Part shown: positions 1 to 9,312 of the stretch, in pieces
Numbering within the stretch: the first letter of the stretch is position 1
Layout: each line of letters opens with the position of its first letter
Assembly: GCA_003212515.1 (NCBI GenBank)
Contig: QCPL01000002.1
Coordinates: forward strand, 53,947-117,946
Direction: 5' to 3'
Source: Prochlorococcus sp. AG-436-M02
GTDB taxonomy: Bacteria; Cyanobacteriota; Cyanobacteriia; PCC-6307; Cyanobiaceae
DNA: 64,000 nt
The notes under the pieces: model-generated
Seen by the model: the letters and a program-made list of their open reading frames with translations, nothing else
What the model was told of the DNA's origin: nothing
Database searches by the model: none
Position numbers and translations under genes: made by a program

Positions 1-468
1 GCCCTATCAAGATCGTTCCCTCAATGGATGGGACATGCAGTTGATTGCAGTGAAAAAGCACTTTCGATAGCGCAAAAAAATATAGAAAAACTAGCTTCTA
101 ATTCGACAATTGATATGCATTTAGGTAATTGGTGGGATCCTTTAAAGAATTGGCTTGGCACTTTTGATTTGGCAATTGCGAACCCTCCATATATTCCTAA
201 ATCTCATTTTGAAAAACTTGATTCAATAGTTAGGGATAATGAGCCGCATTTAGCACTTTTTGGAGGAAAGGATGGTTTGGATTGTTGTCGCGAAATTATT
301 CATGGCTCAATGAAGGGTCTTCGTGGAGGTGGATGGCTTATTATTGAGCATCATTTTGATCAAAGTGAAAGAGTTTTGGGTATTTTGAAGAAGAATGGTT
401 TCCTCGACGTTCAGTTTGAAAATGATTTGGAAGGTATTCGCCGTTTTGCGTTAGGTCGCCATCCATAA
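1..468 (+). CDS. prmC: Peptide chain release factor N5-glutamine methyltransferase, 3' part
   Basis: This SAM-dependent enzyme methylates the glutamine of the GGQ motif in release factors RF1 and RF2. The gene is cut by the window start; the frame is open from base 1, and the ATG at 28 is internal. The catalytic NPPYIP motif lies at about 181-198, preceded by FDLAIA. The C-terminal part ends RRFALGRHP, typical of PrmC/HemK. The tsaC/YrdC-family gene follows 16 bp later on the same strand, so the two probably form an operon. The N-terminal helical domain is outside the window. Confidence 0.9.
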   Translation, partial: ALSRSFPQWMGHAVDCSEKALSIAQKNIEKLASNSTIDMHLGNWWDPLKNWLGTFDLAIANPPYIPKSHFEKLDSIVRDNEPHLALFGGKDGLDCCREIIHGSMKGLRGGGWLIIEHHFDQSERVLGILKKNGFLDVQFENDLEGIRRFALGRHP

Positions 469-484
469 AGTATAGAAATTATTT

Positions 485-1060
485 ATGTCAATTTCGCTCT
501 TTAATTCAGACGATTTAGTTCTTTTGCTTAAAGAAGGCTCCCCAGCTTTATTTCCAACAGATACTTTACCTGCGTTGGCTGTAATCCCTGAGCATGCTAA
601 TGATTTATGGAGTTTAAAAAAAAGGCCAAGAACTAAGCCATTTATTCTCATGGCATCTTCGTCGGCAGAATTATTTGATTTTGTTTTGCCGGAGGCTTTA
701 AAAGATGCTTGGGAGATAGGGTCTGCTTATTGGCCAGGTGCCTTGACTTTGGTTTTACCTGCTAAAGGATCTGCAGTCAAATTTCTCAACCCTTTTGGCT
801 CAACTATTGGGATGAGAGTCCCAGCATGCGATCTTGCAATAGATTTGCTAAAGAAAAGTGGACCTTTAGCTACAACAAGTGCAAATTTATCTGGTCTTGA
901 ACCTTTGGTTTCCGTAATGGAGCTGTCAAAAACTTTTCCTAAAGTACCTTTGTTGGGACCACTCCCTTGGCCTAAACTATCTGGCTTGGCAAGTACGTTG
1001 ATTAAATGGAATGGTGAAGGGAAATGGGAAATGTTAAGACAAGGTAGTGTTTACCTTTAG
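485..1060 (+). CDS. L-threonylcarbamoyladenylate synthase (Sua5/YciO/YrdC family)
   Basis: This family makes threonylcarbamoyl-AMP for the t6A37 modification of ANN-decoding tRNAs. The 191-residue protein is a single YrdC domain without the C-terminal Sua5 extension. Visible signatures are PTDT at residues 24-27, the basic stretch KKRPRTKPF at 45-53, WPGALTLVLP, and ATTSANLSG in the second half. It sits directly downstream of prmC. The length suits a TsaC-type protein; a YciO-like paralogue with another role cannot be excluded. Confidence 0.85.
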   Translation: MSISLFNSDDLVLLLKEGSPALFPTDTLPALAVIPEHANDLWSLKKRPRTKPFILMASSSAELFDFVLPEALKDAWEIGSAYWPGALTLVLPAKGSAVKFLNPFGSTIGMRVPACDLAIDLLKKSGPLATTSANLSGLEPLVSVMELSKTFPKVPLLGPLPWPKLSGLASTLIKWNGEGKWEMLRQGSVYL

Positions 1061-1071
1061 ATCTTTAAGGA

Positions 1072-1245
1072 ATGATTTGGATATTTGTCTTAGCTCTAAC
1101 TCTGCAGGCAGGATTCTTTTGGATTTTAAATCCTTTAATAGTTTTTAGTAGCAAGTATTTATTTGACTTTCAGATTCTGAATGTATTAATTGTTTTGACG
1201 CTTCTTTGGATCTTTTCAGGTAGAGAGAAAATTGAGAGGCATTAA
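1072..1245 (+). CDS. Small two-helix membrane protein, unknown function
   Basis: I do not recognise this 57-residue ORF. It starts MIWIFVLALTLQAG and ends SGREKIERH. Two hydrophobic segments (about residues 2-25 and 36-50) are followed by a short charged tail, so it is probably an inner or thylakoid membrane protein. AAGGA lies directly before the ATG. It follows the YrdC-family gene by 11 bp on the same strand and precedes an opposing tRNA gene. It may be co-transcribed with prmC and the YrdC-family gene. Confidence 0.5.
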   Translation: MIWIFVLALTLQAGFFWILNPLIVFSSKYLFDFQILNVLIVLTLLWIFSGREKIERH

Positions 1246-1266
1246 AAAATGACTTTTTTAACTTTA

Positions 1267-1338
1267 TGCCGGCTAACAGATTTGAACTGATGACCTTCGC
1301 TTTACAAAAGCGCTGCTCTACCGCTGAGCTAAGCCGGC
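1267..1338 (-). tRNA. tRNA-Thr (anticodon UGU)
   Basis: Read on the minus strand this folds as a 72-nt cloverleaf with acceptor GCCGGCT/AGCCGGC, D stem GCTC/GAGC, and anticodon loop TTTGTAA giving UGU, which decodes ACA. CCA is not encoded. The anticodon stem has a G-A opposition at 27-43 and the T stem a U-U opposition at 50-64, so the arms are weaker than in the other tRNAs here. Confidence 0.93.
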
Positions 1339-1478
1339 GTTATTAAGAAACCACCCTAAATTGAATAGTGCAGATTTTCAATGAATTGTAGATTTTCCCT
1401 CAATAAATTTTTTAGAGTTAAACTTTTTTTTGGAATATATTTTCTTTTATAAGCTTGCTTGTATAGAAACTTAAATTG

Positions 1479-1811
1479 CTATTCTGAAGCTTCTTCAGCG
1501 ACTGATGTAATAGTTTCTTGTGTTGACTGTTCTTTAATTTTTATTTCCCCAGAAAGTGTTCTTTTAATTGGTAGATTTGCTACTAACGCGGTCATCCTAT
1601 CTTCTGTTTCTAGGCTAACTGCTCCTCCCTCAAGATCAATCTCTACATATTTAGCTACGACTTTCAGAATCTCTTCTCTCATTTGATCTAAAAGATCTGG
1701 ACTCAAATCTGTCCGGTCATGGGCAAGCACTAATTGAAGCCTTTCTCTAGCTTTTGCAGCACTTGCAGGTTGTCTCCCTAGCAATTTGTTAAGGATGTCT
1801 CTTAGTGTCAT
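1479..1811 (-). CDS. minE: Cell division topological specificity factor MinE
   Basis: MinE stimulates MinD ATPase activity and restricts the MinCD inhibitor to the poles, so the Z ring forms at mid-cell. The 110-residue protein has the N-terminal anti-MinCD helix region ([17 protein letters not shown]) and a C-terminal topological specificity domain ending with an acidic, Thr/Ser-rich tail. It follows minD with a 4-bp gap, and minC lies upstream, so the order is minC-minD-minE on the minus strand. The tail after about residue 90 is longer than in E. coli MinE. Confidence 0.93.
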   Translation of the reverse strand: MTLRDILNKLLGRQPASAAKARERLQLVLAHDRTDLSPDLLDQMREEILKVVAKYVEIDLEGGAVSLETEDRMTALVANLPIKRTLSGEIKIKEQSTQETITSVAEEASE

Positions 1812-1815
1812 AGTT

Positions 1816-2631
1816 TTAGAAAATTTTTGTTTGCATCAATCGACGAAATTTTTCTCTAAGCCCAGAGCCCTCTTTTGCAGGATCAATAAGTGGTATTTCT
1901 TCTCCTTGTAGACGTCCAGCAATATTTGAATAGCATCTTGCTGCTGGGGACTGACTTCCAATGAGAGTCAGAGGTTCTCCTCTATTAGTACTTACGATTA
2001 CTTGCTCATCTTCTAGTACAAGGCCTAATAAAGGCAGCGCAAGTATGTCTGTGACATCCTCTATTGATAACATCTCTTGGCTTTCCATCATCTTTGGCCG
2101 AACTCTATTGAGCACTAATTGCACAGGTTTTACGCCATGAGTGTTAAGAAGACCAATAACTCTATCAGCGTCTCTAACTGCAGATACCTCTGGATTAGTT
2201 ACGATAATTGCCTCTTTTGACGCTGCTACAGCATTTCTAAAACCATCTTCAACTCCTGCAGGACAATCAATAAGAACATATTCAAATTGCTGACTAAGCA
2301 TATCTACGATTTTTACCATATCTTCAGGTTTCAGCCAATCGAGCATTCTTGGATTCCCGGCAGGCAATAAAGAAAGGTTTGGCTCTTGTTTATGTTTGAC
2401 TAAGGCTTGATCAAGACGACAACTCTCTTCTAAAACTTCTTGAGCTGTATAAACAATTCGATTCTCTAAACCCAATAGAAGATCCAAATTCCTTAAACCA
2501 AAATCTGCATCTAAAACCGCAGTGGGAGAACCTTTCCTGGCTAGTGAAATGCCTAAATTTGCTGTAAGAGTTGTTTTACCAACTCCACCCTTGCCTGAGC
2601 AGATAAGGATCACTCGTGTATTTAATGTCAC
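1816..2631 (-). CDS. minD: Septum site-determining ATPase MinD
   Basis: MinD is a membrane-binding ATPase that recruits MinC and is released by MinE. The 271-residue protein carries the deviant Walker A motif GKGGVGKT at residues 13-20 and [10 protein letters not shown] shortly after. The C-terminal amphipathic helix ([14 protein letters not shown]) is the membrane targeting sequence. Length and motif order match the family. It is followed at once by minE. A 129-bp gap separates it from minC and could hold its own promoter. Confidence 0.96.
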   Translation of the reverse strand: MTLNTRVILICSGKGGVGKTTLTANLGISLARKGSPTAVLDADFGLRNLDLLLGLENRIVYTAQEVLEESCRLDQALVKHKQEPNLSLLPAGNPRMLDWLKPEDMVKIVDMLSQQFEYVLIDCPAGVEDGFRNAVAASKEAIIVTNPEVSAVRDADRVIGLLNTHGVKPVQLVLNRVRPKMMESQEMLSIEDVTDILALPLLGLVLEDEQVIVSTNRGEPLTLIGSQSPAARCYSNIAGRLQGEEIPLIDPAKEGSGLREKFRRLMQTKIF

Positions 2632-2760
2632 GGACCTCTTCTAATTTGAATAATTTTAATTGCATTTGATCTAATAACAATCTTATAAAAATAGAGAAAT
2701 TGAGATTTGATTGTTTTTTCTAGAATTTACAAGCATTTTCCTGGGGATCAATTTTTTGTT

Positions 2761-3429
2761 TCAGCTGGTTCTTGCGGGTTTTATAACAATTAAATCTTTT
2801 TCGATGCTTGCTTCTTCAGTTAAACCTTCTTCCGGTTTTTCTTGAGGACCCCTTGCAATTATGTTCGCGATTCGCAATTGGACTGGACGTAGTTGGAGGG
2901 CTGTGATTTTGGAATTGCTATTTCCACTTTTACCTGCATGCGCAATGCCAAGAAGCCTGCCCCAAATCATCACATCACCTCCAGCTAAAACTTTTGCACC
3001 TGGATTAACGTCACCGAGAATTAAAACGTTGTTTATTGCCTCTAAAACTTCTCCTGCTCTTAGTGTCCCAATATGAAATAATATATCTGATTCGGATGTT
3101 TTAGTTGAAGGGATATTACCTGAAATTAACTGATCATCATTTTGATCAACTTCGTTATCATTTAAATTCATTAATGTATGTATACCTAAACATGATGCGC
3201 TTATGATGCTTTCTATCTTGCTTGATTCAATATGAGTTATTTTTAGTTTTCTTCTTTCACAAATTTGTTCAATAAAACTTATATCTTTGCAATTTAGATT
3301 CCATGTCCCAATATCTAAATAGACTTTGGAATTCTTATAGTCTTTTATAATTGAATCAAATTGTTCGCGCCAATTTTTTGTAAAAGATTTCGGGAATATA
3401 ATCTTTTCTTCTTGAATGGAAAATTTCAT
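2761..3429 (-). CDS. minC: Septum site-determining protein MinC
   Basis: MinC is the FtsZ assembly inhibitor carried by MinD. The C-terminal half (about residues 115-195) shows the right-handed beta-helix pattern GTLRAGE, LILGDVNPGAKVLAGGDV and WGRLLGIAHAG. The N-terminal half is divergent, as is usual. The protein ends with a short extension containing IVIKPARTS. It is upstream of minD on the same strand. A short AT-rich gap of 14 bp separates its start from the stop of the HD gene. Confidence 0.93.
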   Translation of the reverse strand: MKFSIQEEKIIFPKSFTKNWREQFDSIIKDYKNSKVYLDIGTWNLNCKDISFIEQICERRKLKITHIESSKIESIISASCLGIHTLMNLNDNEVDQNDDQLISGNIPSTKTSESDILFHIGTLRAGEVLEAINNVLILGDVNPGAKVLAGGDVMIWGRLLGIAHAGKSGNSNSKITALQLRPVQLRIANIIARGPQEKPEEGLTEEASIEKDLIVIKPARTS

Positions 3430-3443
3430 AATATTCTTGAGAA

Positions 3444-4709
3444 TTAATTATACTTTTGTGATTGTCTTAAATTGAAAAGTTTACGACTTAGATCTATGTG
3501 TATTTCTTTTGGATAAATTAACCAAGCTGTTTTAGATGGACTTATTAATCTATCTATTAATGATGAAGAGTTCTCAATAGCTTTTAACTCAGAACCATCC
3601 CAGATTCTAAGCCCACTTTTATAAGGCTGGTATCCAACGAATTTATTATGACGAAGACCGCAGCACAAGGAAGGATCTTTTCCTAAATTCTCCGCCAGTG
3701 TTCTTGCAATAACAAGAGCTTCTAGTTGTATTTCTGTTGCTAGATCATCAATATTAGTAGCTTTAAGTAGCTTTCTATTTAGGAAATCTTCGCATAGGGT
3801 TCTTAATGGCTCTGGTGCTTCATCTTTCCATCTCCCAATATGATAAAGAGTTCTAATATCATCATTAGCTAGAAATAAATCTAAATTTATATTTTCTGGT
3901 TCCCATACCCATCTAGATAAACAATTGTCAATCCATATTTTTTTGGGACTTAGATCTCTAGCTTTCTCAATTATCTTTTCTAATAGCCAGTTTGAAACTT
4001 CATTTAACCTATGATTATAAATCGTCCTATACATAAGATTACGGACTACTAAATAGTGTTCTACTGCCATTAAACCCTTTGGATCGATAGCAAGATCGCC
4101 ATCTGGTGCAAGTGTTAAGGCAGAGAGAATTCTTTCTAAATCTATTTGTCCATAATTAGTACCAATGCTATTGCTATCTCTCATTAGATAATCTAAGCGA
4201 TCACAATCTAATTGGCTGCTAACCAAGCTTTTAATTAGAGTATACTGTTTGTCTTTGCCTTCTATTAGATTGGAAACTTTTAGGCTTAGTTCATTATCTA
4301 AATTATTCAGTTCTTTTGAAATAAGAGGATGTTCTCTAATTATTGTCGCTGACCACTCCTCATGCTTTAGGCCGAACATTGCTTCACTTGTATGACTTAA
4401 TGGACCATGCCCAATGTCATGTAATAAAGCCGATGCATATAGTAATGCTCGATATTTTGTTAATTTTGAGTTTATTTTTAGAAGCTTATTAAAGGCTAGG
4501 CGCGCAATATGAAATACACCAATTGAGTGGCTAAATCTACTCGACTCTGCACCATGGAATGTTAGATATGCTGGCCCAAGTTGTTTGATCCTTCTTAGTC
4601 TTTGAAAGGGAGATGAGTCGATTAAACTTATGACCATTTTCTCTTCTGGTACTTTGTCATCAAGTGCAATTCCTTTATGGAGAGGATCGTAATAAGTCCG
4701 AATTGCCAT
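3444..4709 (-). CDS. HD-domain phosphohydrolase (dNTPase-like superfamily)
   Basis: The 421-residue protein belongs to the HD superfamily of metal-dependent phosphohydrolases. It shows FSHSIGVFHIARLAF around H61, the paired HD in LLHDIGHGPLSHTSE (about residues 96-109), and a later DCDRLDYLMRD metal-site aspartate. These features are shared with dGTP triphosphohydrolase relatives, but the natural substrate cannot be read from the sequence. Its ATG overlaps the stop of the upstream protease gene by one base, indicating translational coupling. Confidence 0.85.
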   Translation of the reverse strand: MAIRTYYDPLHKGIALDDKVPEEKMVISLIDSSPFQRLRRIKQLGPAYLTFHGAESSRFSHSIGVFHIARLAFNKLLKINSKLTKYRALLYASALLHDIGHGPLSHTSEAMFGLKHEEWSATIIREHPLISKELNNLDNELSLKVSNLIEGKDKQYTLIKSLVSSQLDCDRLDYLMRDSNSIGTNYGQIDLERILSALTLAPDGDLAIDPKGLMAVEHYLVVRNLMYRTIYNHRLNEVSNWLLEKIIEKARDLSPKKIWIDNCLSRWVWEPENINLDLFLANDDIRTLYHIGRWKDEAPEPLRTLCEDFLNRKLLKATNIDDLATEIQLEALVIARTLAENLGKDPSLCCGLRHNKFVGYQPYKSGLRIWDGSELKAIENSSSLIDRLISPSKTAWLIYPKEIHIDLSRKLFNLRQSQKYN

Positions 4710-6031
4710 TAGTTATTGTCTTTTACTTCTGCAGGGCCTGAATCTTCTGAGGGAATTTCATGATCTTCAAGACTCTGCAGATCCAAATTGGCTTCCATGA
4801 CAAGTTCTGCATCTTGGAGCCATCGGTCTTCAGGACCACCAGGATTTAGAGGCTCAGGTATTTCTAGATTTCTGTCAGGCTCTATTCCTAGATTTTGAAT
4901 ATCTCTCCCCGAGGGTGTTAGGTAGCTTGCTACCGTTACTGCAAGGCCACTGCCATCACTGAGGTTTGTCAGGGATTGGATTAACCCTTTGCCAAAAGTA
5001 CGTGTACCTAATAGTAGCGATCTCTTATTGTCTTGAAGAGCACCTGCAAGAATTTCACTTGCACTGGCTGTTCCACCGTTTACGAGTGTGACTAAAGGAC
5101 CATCATAAAGAGTTTCTTTATTTGCTGGAATAGGATCATTGATTTCATTTCTGTTTTTTGTTTCAACAATTGGTTGATCACTTAGAAAAGCATTTGCGAC
5201 TGCAAGTCCAGAGCTGACTAGTCCTCCAGAGTTGTTCCTCAAATCTAATACGATCCCTTCGACTTCTTTTTCGGAAAGTTCATTTAATGCCTCTTTAACT
5301 TTTTCTGGAACCCCTTCACTAAATTGTGTAATACGAAGATATCCCAGAGTGTGATTTTCATTTCTGATCCTTCTCGTTCGTACTGGCCTTAAATCAACGC
5401 TTCTTCTTTCTAAAGTGATTTCCTTAATTTCTTCATCTGGCGTTTGAATAGTGATCAATACCTTGGAACCTGTCTCTCCCCTTAATTTTGAAGCTGTTGC
5501 CTCTAATCCAAGCTTTTTAGGGGAATCACTATCTACCTTCAACAGAATAGAGCCACTAACTATTTCTGCATCTGCCGCAGGAGAACCTTCAAGCGGAGCT
5601 ATAACAACAATCTCTCCATCCTCATTCCTTGCGCCCAATTGAAGTCCTACTCCATTTATCTCACTTCCGATATTGCTTCCTTTTAAAGCTGCAAAATCAT
5701 CAGGTCGTAAAAGTCTTGTATATGGATCCCCTAAAGGCAAAAGCATTTTTTCAATAGCTGAATATGCTTCATCAGAAGTTGTAATTTCTTTTTCTACAGC
5801 TTGTTGCCTGAGTCGTTTCCATTGAACCTCATCAAATTTGTCAGGATTTAAAAATCCTTCATTTACGAGATTCCAAGTTTCTAGAACTAGCTGCTGACCA
5901 TCATTTAGAGCGAAAAGAGGCTCTGTACCTATTAGAAAAATAAGCGCAACACTGATTATTCCAGCAATAAATCTCTGGAAATTTTTTGAACAGGTTTTTA
6001 CATTTGGGAGCATTGGATTAACTAATTGCAC
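4709..6031 (-). CDS. C-terminal processing peptidase (CtpA/CtpB family, S41)
   Basis: This serine/lysine-dyad protease is probably exported to the lumen or periplasm. Residues 21-42 form a signal peptide or anchor (IAGIISVALIFLIGTEPLFA). A PDZ domain spans about residues 115-205. The S41 core has DLRNNSGG at 264-270, GGTASASE with the likely nucleophile S323, and RTFGKG with the general base K348. Family members trim the C-terminus of the D1 precursor (CtpA) or other proteins; which paralogue this is cannot be settled here. It is divergent from petB across a 58-bp shared promoter region. Confidence 0.9.
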   Translation of the reverse strand: MQLVNPMLPNVKTCSKNFQRFIAGIISVALIFLIGTEPLFALNDGQQLVLETWNLVNEGFLNPDKFDEVQWKRLRQQAVEKEITTSDEAYSAIEKMLLPLGDPYTRLLRPDDFAALKGSNIGSEINGVGLQLGARNEDGEIVVIAPLEGSPAADAEIVSGSILLKVDSDSPKKLGLEATASKLRGETGSKVLITIQTPDEEIKEITLERRSVDLRPVRTRRIRNENHTLGYLRITQFSEGVPEKVKEALNELSEKEVEGIVLDLRNNSGGLVSSGLAVANAFLSDQPIVETKNRNEINDPIPANKETLYDGPLVTLVNGGTASASEILAGALQDNKRSLLLGTRTFGKGLIQSLTNLSDGSGLAVTVASYLTPSGRDIQNLGIEPDRNLEIPEPLNPGGPEDRWLQDAELVMEANLDLQSLEDHEIPSEDSGPAEVKDNN

Positions 6032-6089
6032 GAACCATGGGGCACATTCAGTAGACTGTTTTTATTAATTATCAAGTCATCTGATTTAA

Positions 6090-6746
6090 ATGGCGAACTC
6101 CTCACCTGTCTACGACTGGTTCCAGGAACGGCTTGAAATACAAGACATCGCAGATGATGTCACTTCAAAATACGTACCTCCACATGTAAACATCTTTTAT
6201 TGTCTTGGAGGCATCACACTTGTCTGCTTCTTGATTCAATTTGCAACGGGTTTTGCAATGACTTTTTATTACAAGCCCACTGTGACAGAGGCATACAACT
6301 CTGTCAGTTATTTGATGACTGATGTGAGTTTTGGTTGGTTGATTAGATCAGTGCATCGATGGAGTGCATCGATGATGGTCTTAATGCTGATTTTGCATGT
6401 TTTTAGGGTGTATTTGACTGGAGGCTTTAAAAGACCCAGGGAGCTTACTTGGGTCACTGGTGTAGTAATGGCTGTAATTACTGTTGCCTTTGGTGTGACT
6501 GGTTATTCTTTGCCATGGGATCAAGTGGGTTATTGGGCTGTAAAGATTGTTTCAGGTGTCCCTGCTGCTATTCCAGTAGTAGGAGACTTTATGGTTGAAC
6601 TTTTAAGAGGGGGCGAAAGTGTAGGCCAGACAACTCTTACTCGCTTTTATAGCTTGCATACTTTTGTACTCCCTTGGTCTCTTGCTGTGTTTATGCTTAT
6701 GCACTTTCTTATGATTAGAAAGCAAGGGATATCAGGGCCCTTGTAA
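6090..6746 (+). CDS. petB: Cytochrome b6 of the b6f complex
   Basis: Cytochrome b6 carries the two b hemes and the covalent c-type heme that move electrons across the thylakoid membrane. The 218-residue protein has the four heme-ligand histidines H89, H103, H190 and H205, spaced 14 and 15 apart as in the family. C38 in IFYCLGG is the covalent heme attachment site. Four hydrophobic helices are visible. petD follows after 64 bp, giving the usual petB-petD operon. Confidence 0.98.
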   Translation: MANSSPVYDWFQERLEIQDIADDVTSKYVPPHVNIFYCLGGITLVCFLIQFATGFAMTFYYKPTVTEAYNSVSYLMTDVSFGWLIRSVHRWSASMMVLMLILHVFRVYLTGGFKRPRELTWVTGVVMAVITVAFGVTGYSLPWDQVGYWAVKIVSGVPAAIPVVGDFMVELLRGGESVGQTTLTRFYSLHTFVLPWSLAVFMLMHFLMIRKQGISGPL

Positions 6747-6810
6747 TTCAGATAACAAAACAAAGCAATTATTTTTTTAATTGACCTTTCCCCAAATTTA
6801 ATCATCAGTT

Positions 6811-7293
6811 ATGTCGACTCTTAAAAAACCTGACTTATCCGACCCAAAGCTAAGGGCAAAACTTTCAAAAGGCATGGGCCATAATTATTATGGAGAGCCG
6901 GCTTGGCCCAATGATTTACTTTATATATTTCCAGTTGTAATTCTTGGAACTATTGCATGTGTAGTAGGTCTTGCAGTCCTAGACCCAGCATTCCTTGGTG
7001 ATAAAGCTAATCCATTTGCGACGCCTTTAGAAATACTTCCAGAATGGTATTTGTATCCAGTTTTCCAGATTCTTCGAGTTGTTCCAAATAAACTTCTAGG
7101 GATTGCTTTGCAAACACTTATCCCTCTTGGCTTGATGTTGATTCCTTTTATCGAGAATGTAAATAAATTTTCTAATCCTTTTAGGAGACCTATTGCTATG
7201 GGTTTCTTTTTGTTTGGGACTGCTCTGACTATCTATTTAGGCATAGGGGCTTGTCTACCTATCGATAAGTCATTGACTTTGGGCCTTTTCTAA
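6811..7293 (+). CDS. petD: Cytochrome b6f subunit IV
   Basis: Subunit IV completes the quinol oxidation site together with cytochrome b6. The 160-residue protein begins [21 protein letters not shown] and contains the conserved [14 protein letters not shown] segment with the PEWY loop of the Qo site. Three membrane helices are visible. It is second in the petB-petD operon. Its stop is 6 bp from the stop of the convergent invertase gene, leaving no room for a separate terminator. Confidence 0.98.
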   Translation: MSTLKKPDLSDPKLRAKLSKGMGHNYYGEPAWPNDLLYIFPVVILGTIACVVGLAVLDPAFLGDKANPFATPLEILPEWYLYPVFQILRVVPNKLLGIALQTLIPLGLMLIPFIENVNKFSNPFRRPIAMGFFLFGTALTIYLGIGACLPIDKSLTLGLF

Positions 7294-7299
7294 AGATTT

Positions 7300-8748
7300 C
7301 TATTTCTGATTCAAGTTCATCATTGATACATCTTTAGGATCGACTTTTAAAAAGTGATGCATTAGAAGAAAACCAACAATTGTCCATGTTTGATAGGTTC
7401 TTGATTGTTGGCCAACCCAAGTTCCTGTTGGGCCATCAAAGTACTCTGCCCATTTTTGTTTAGGGAGTTGGTTCAGTTGACTCCAGTAACATTCTTCTAA
7501 CAAAGATCTCATTTGCCCCATTAATAAGACATCAGCTTTGGGATACCTTTGCTCATGTAAAAGAATAGAAGCACCAAAGAACCAAAGAATGCTTGGCCAA
7601 TGTCCTCCATTGTGATAACTCCAGGGCCAGTTTTTGGGATCTGAGCCGGTTTTGTTTTGCCATTCATCTACTTCCATCGGAGGGTGGCAAATTCGCATTG
7701 GCATTTGCGCCATTAAATGGGATCGATTGTGAAGAACTAATCTAAAAAGAGCCCTTTGTTGGGGGGCTGTTAAGACTCCAAACATGCATGCAAGAGAATT
7801 CCCTAGACTGTAAAAACGGAAATCTGGTCTCCCAGTTCGAATATTTCCAATAAGATACCCGCCTCTATTCTCAAGCCAATCTTGTAGCCAAGAAGGCACT
7901 ATTTGAGGTTGTACGTTGAATTCATTTTGGTGCTGATCTTCTCCATATTGTTCAGTAGGTCTTCTCCTAAGCACTTGCATTGTTTTACTTGTTACCCAGT
8001 AGTGCTTGAGGAGAAATTGCCGGAGGTCATGAACCCATTGTCTTGTTAGTAAAAGCCTTTGATCTAGTAGTCGACTTACCTGATGCTTACTGCTTAAATC
8101 CATTAGTTCAATGCAACTACTTAGAGATGCATAAAGCAGTACTTCTACTTCTAAGGGTGCACCCCATACATCCATAGGGCGATCAATCATGAAAGAGCAG
8201 TCCGGTACAAAAAGCACTGGTGTACCTTCAAAAGTAGGGTGCAAAACTAGATCCAATAAAAGTTGGATTCCTCTTTGAACTTTTTGACTAATGCCGAATG
8301 TTGTATCTTTACTCTTTCTTACGTATAGCCAGCAAAGGATTGGCCACCACAAGCTTGCATCAGCTGAGGTTATCCTCCCTATTGATCTTTGTCCGTAATC
8401 CGCGATAAGTTCATTTTTCTCTTCCACAAAACTTGTAGGGAAGACGCCTCTTGTTTGGTAACTAGTACTTTGCAGATCAAGACATACAGTTAAGAATTTT
8501 TTAACAATGTCATAACGCTTTTGAGTTAAAAGGTAAATCATTACAGGGACATTGTCCCTTAAGAAAATTTCTCCATAGTTAAGTGCATCATTATTTGCAG
8601 GATGTTCAAGAGCTGCAACACTTCCAGCTAATTGGCCATCAATTTTTATTAAAGAGCGCTCGAAATGTTCTTTAGCCCTTTTAATGACTGCCTCTTCATT
8701 GGAATTGGGGCGTACCCTTTGCCGTTGTTGACTAAATCGTTCTGCCAT
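7300..8748 (-). CDS. Alkaline/neutral invertase (glycoside hydrolase family 100)
   Basis: Neutral invertases hydrolyse sucrose to glucose and fructose in the cytoplasm. The 482-residue protein has no signal peptide and shows family hallmarks: YGEIFLRDNVPVMIYLL near residue 57, GRITSADASLWWPIL, and the tryptophan-rich WPWSYHNGGHWPSILWFFG near residue 384. Picocyanobacteria make sucrose as a compatible solute, so turnover of that pool is the likely role (inference). The gene ends against petD and begins downstream of a strong hairpin at 8824-8853. Confidence 0.93.
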   Translation of the reverse strand: MAERFSQQRQRVRPNSNEEAVIKRAKEHFERSLIKIDGQLAGSVAALEHPANNDALNYGEIFLRDNVPVMIYLLTQKRYDIVKKFLTVCLDLQSTSYQTRGVFPTSFVEEKNELIADYGQRSIGRITSADASLWWPILCWLYVRKSKDTTFGISQKVQRGIQLLLDLVLHPTFEGTPVLFVPDCSFMIDRPMDVWGAPLEVEVLLYASLSSCIELMDLSSKHQVSRLLDQRLLLTRQWVHDLRQFLLKHYWVTSKTMQVLRRRPTEQYGEDQHQNEFNVQPQIVPSWLQDWLENRGGYLIGNIRTGRPDFRFYSLGNSLACMFGVLTAPQQRALFRLVLHNRSHLMAQMPMRICHPPMEVDEWQNKTGSDPKNWPWSYHNGGHWPSILWFFGASILLHEQRYPKADVLLMGQMRSLLEECYWSQLNQLPKQKWAEYFDGPTGTWVGQQSRTYQTWTIVGFLLMHHFLKVDPKDVSMMNLNQK

Positions 8749-8823
8749 TTATGTTGTTTTTGATGCAATTCTCAAAGGCTTGTTGTAGCAAGCTCTTTCT
8801 ATAATAGATAAGAAAAAGAAGAT

Positions 8824-8853
8824 CATCTAAAAGAAGTTTTCTTCTTTTAGATG
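8824..8853 (-). other. Perfect 13-bp inverted repeat upstream of the invertase gene
   Basis: CATCTAAAAGAAG is followed by TTTT and then its exact reverse complement. Read toward the invertase gene, the stem is followed by a pyrimidine-rich tract (TTCTTTTTCTT). It could therefore act as an intrinsic terminator or attenuator 75 bp before the start codon, or mark the end of an unseen transcript. Function is inferred only from shape. Confidence 0.5.
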
Positions 8854-9123
8854 TTGCGCATAAATGGCTTTGTGGTCTAAAATTGAGGACTGGATGTGAA
8901 TCGGTATCAAACCGTTTCATGGCTCTCAAATGAACGCTTGTTTATCAACGTTTTGTTAGTAGGCCCTTACATCAGCAAAGGAGAAATCCACTCGTTGATG
9001 TAGGTTTCTAGGGTGATCTTTTGATCACATGCTAAGGCTCCTTATGAAAGTTTGAGAGTCGAAGCAGAACCTGGACAACTTAAAAGTTTAGGAACTGACG
9101 CTTTTGTCGCGTTCACAGTGCTT

Positions 9124-9153
9124 TTGTGCTTGTGAATGAAAATGCGATATAAA
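9124..9153 (+). promoter_or_regulatory. Candidate rRNA operon promoter
   Basis: TTGTGC at 9124-9129 and TATAAA at 9148-9153 are separated by 18 bp and resemble a sigma-70-type promoter. Transcription would start near 9160, leaving a leader of about 270 nt before 16S. It is the best such pair I saw in the gap, but no experimental support is visible. Confidence 0.35.
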
Positions 9154-9298
9154 GTGTGAGGTCCCGTCAAAAATTTAATTGTTAAATCAGCCTAGTTTTT
9201 TAGAGTTGGAGATCACGTCCAATCTTTAGAAAATTCAGATTGGTTATAACAATGACCGGATCTGAGATCTCGGAAAGTCACAAGGAAATATTTCTTAG

Positions 9299-9312
9299 TG
9301 CACTCTTTGAAC
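9299..9312 (+). promoter_or_regulatory. boxA-like antitermination element in the rRNA leader
   Basis: The sequence GCACTCTTTGAACC resembles the boxA core (TGCTCTTT) bound by NusB/S10 in rRNA leaders. It lies about 125 bp before mature 16S and downstream of the candidate promoter. The match is partial, so the call is tentative. Confidence 0.3.

Noticed and set aside
8732..8929. Minus-strand 65-codon ORF before the invertase gene
   Set aside because: It reads through the perfect hairpin at 8824-8853 and overlaps the invertase start; the peptide has no motif.
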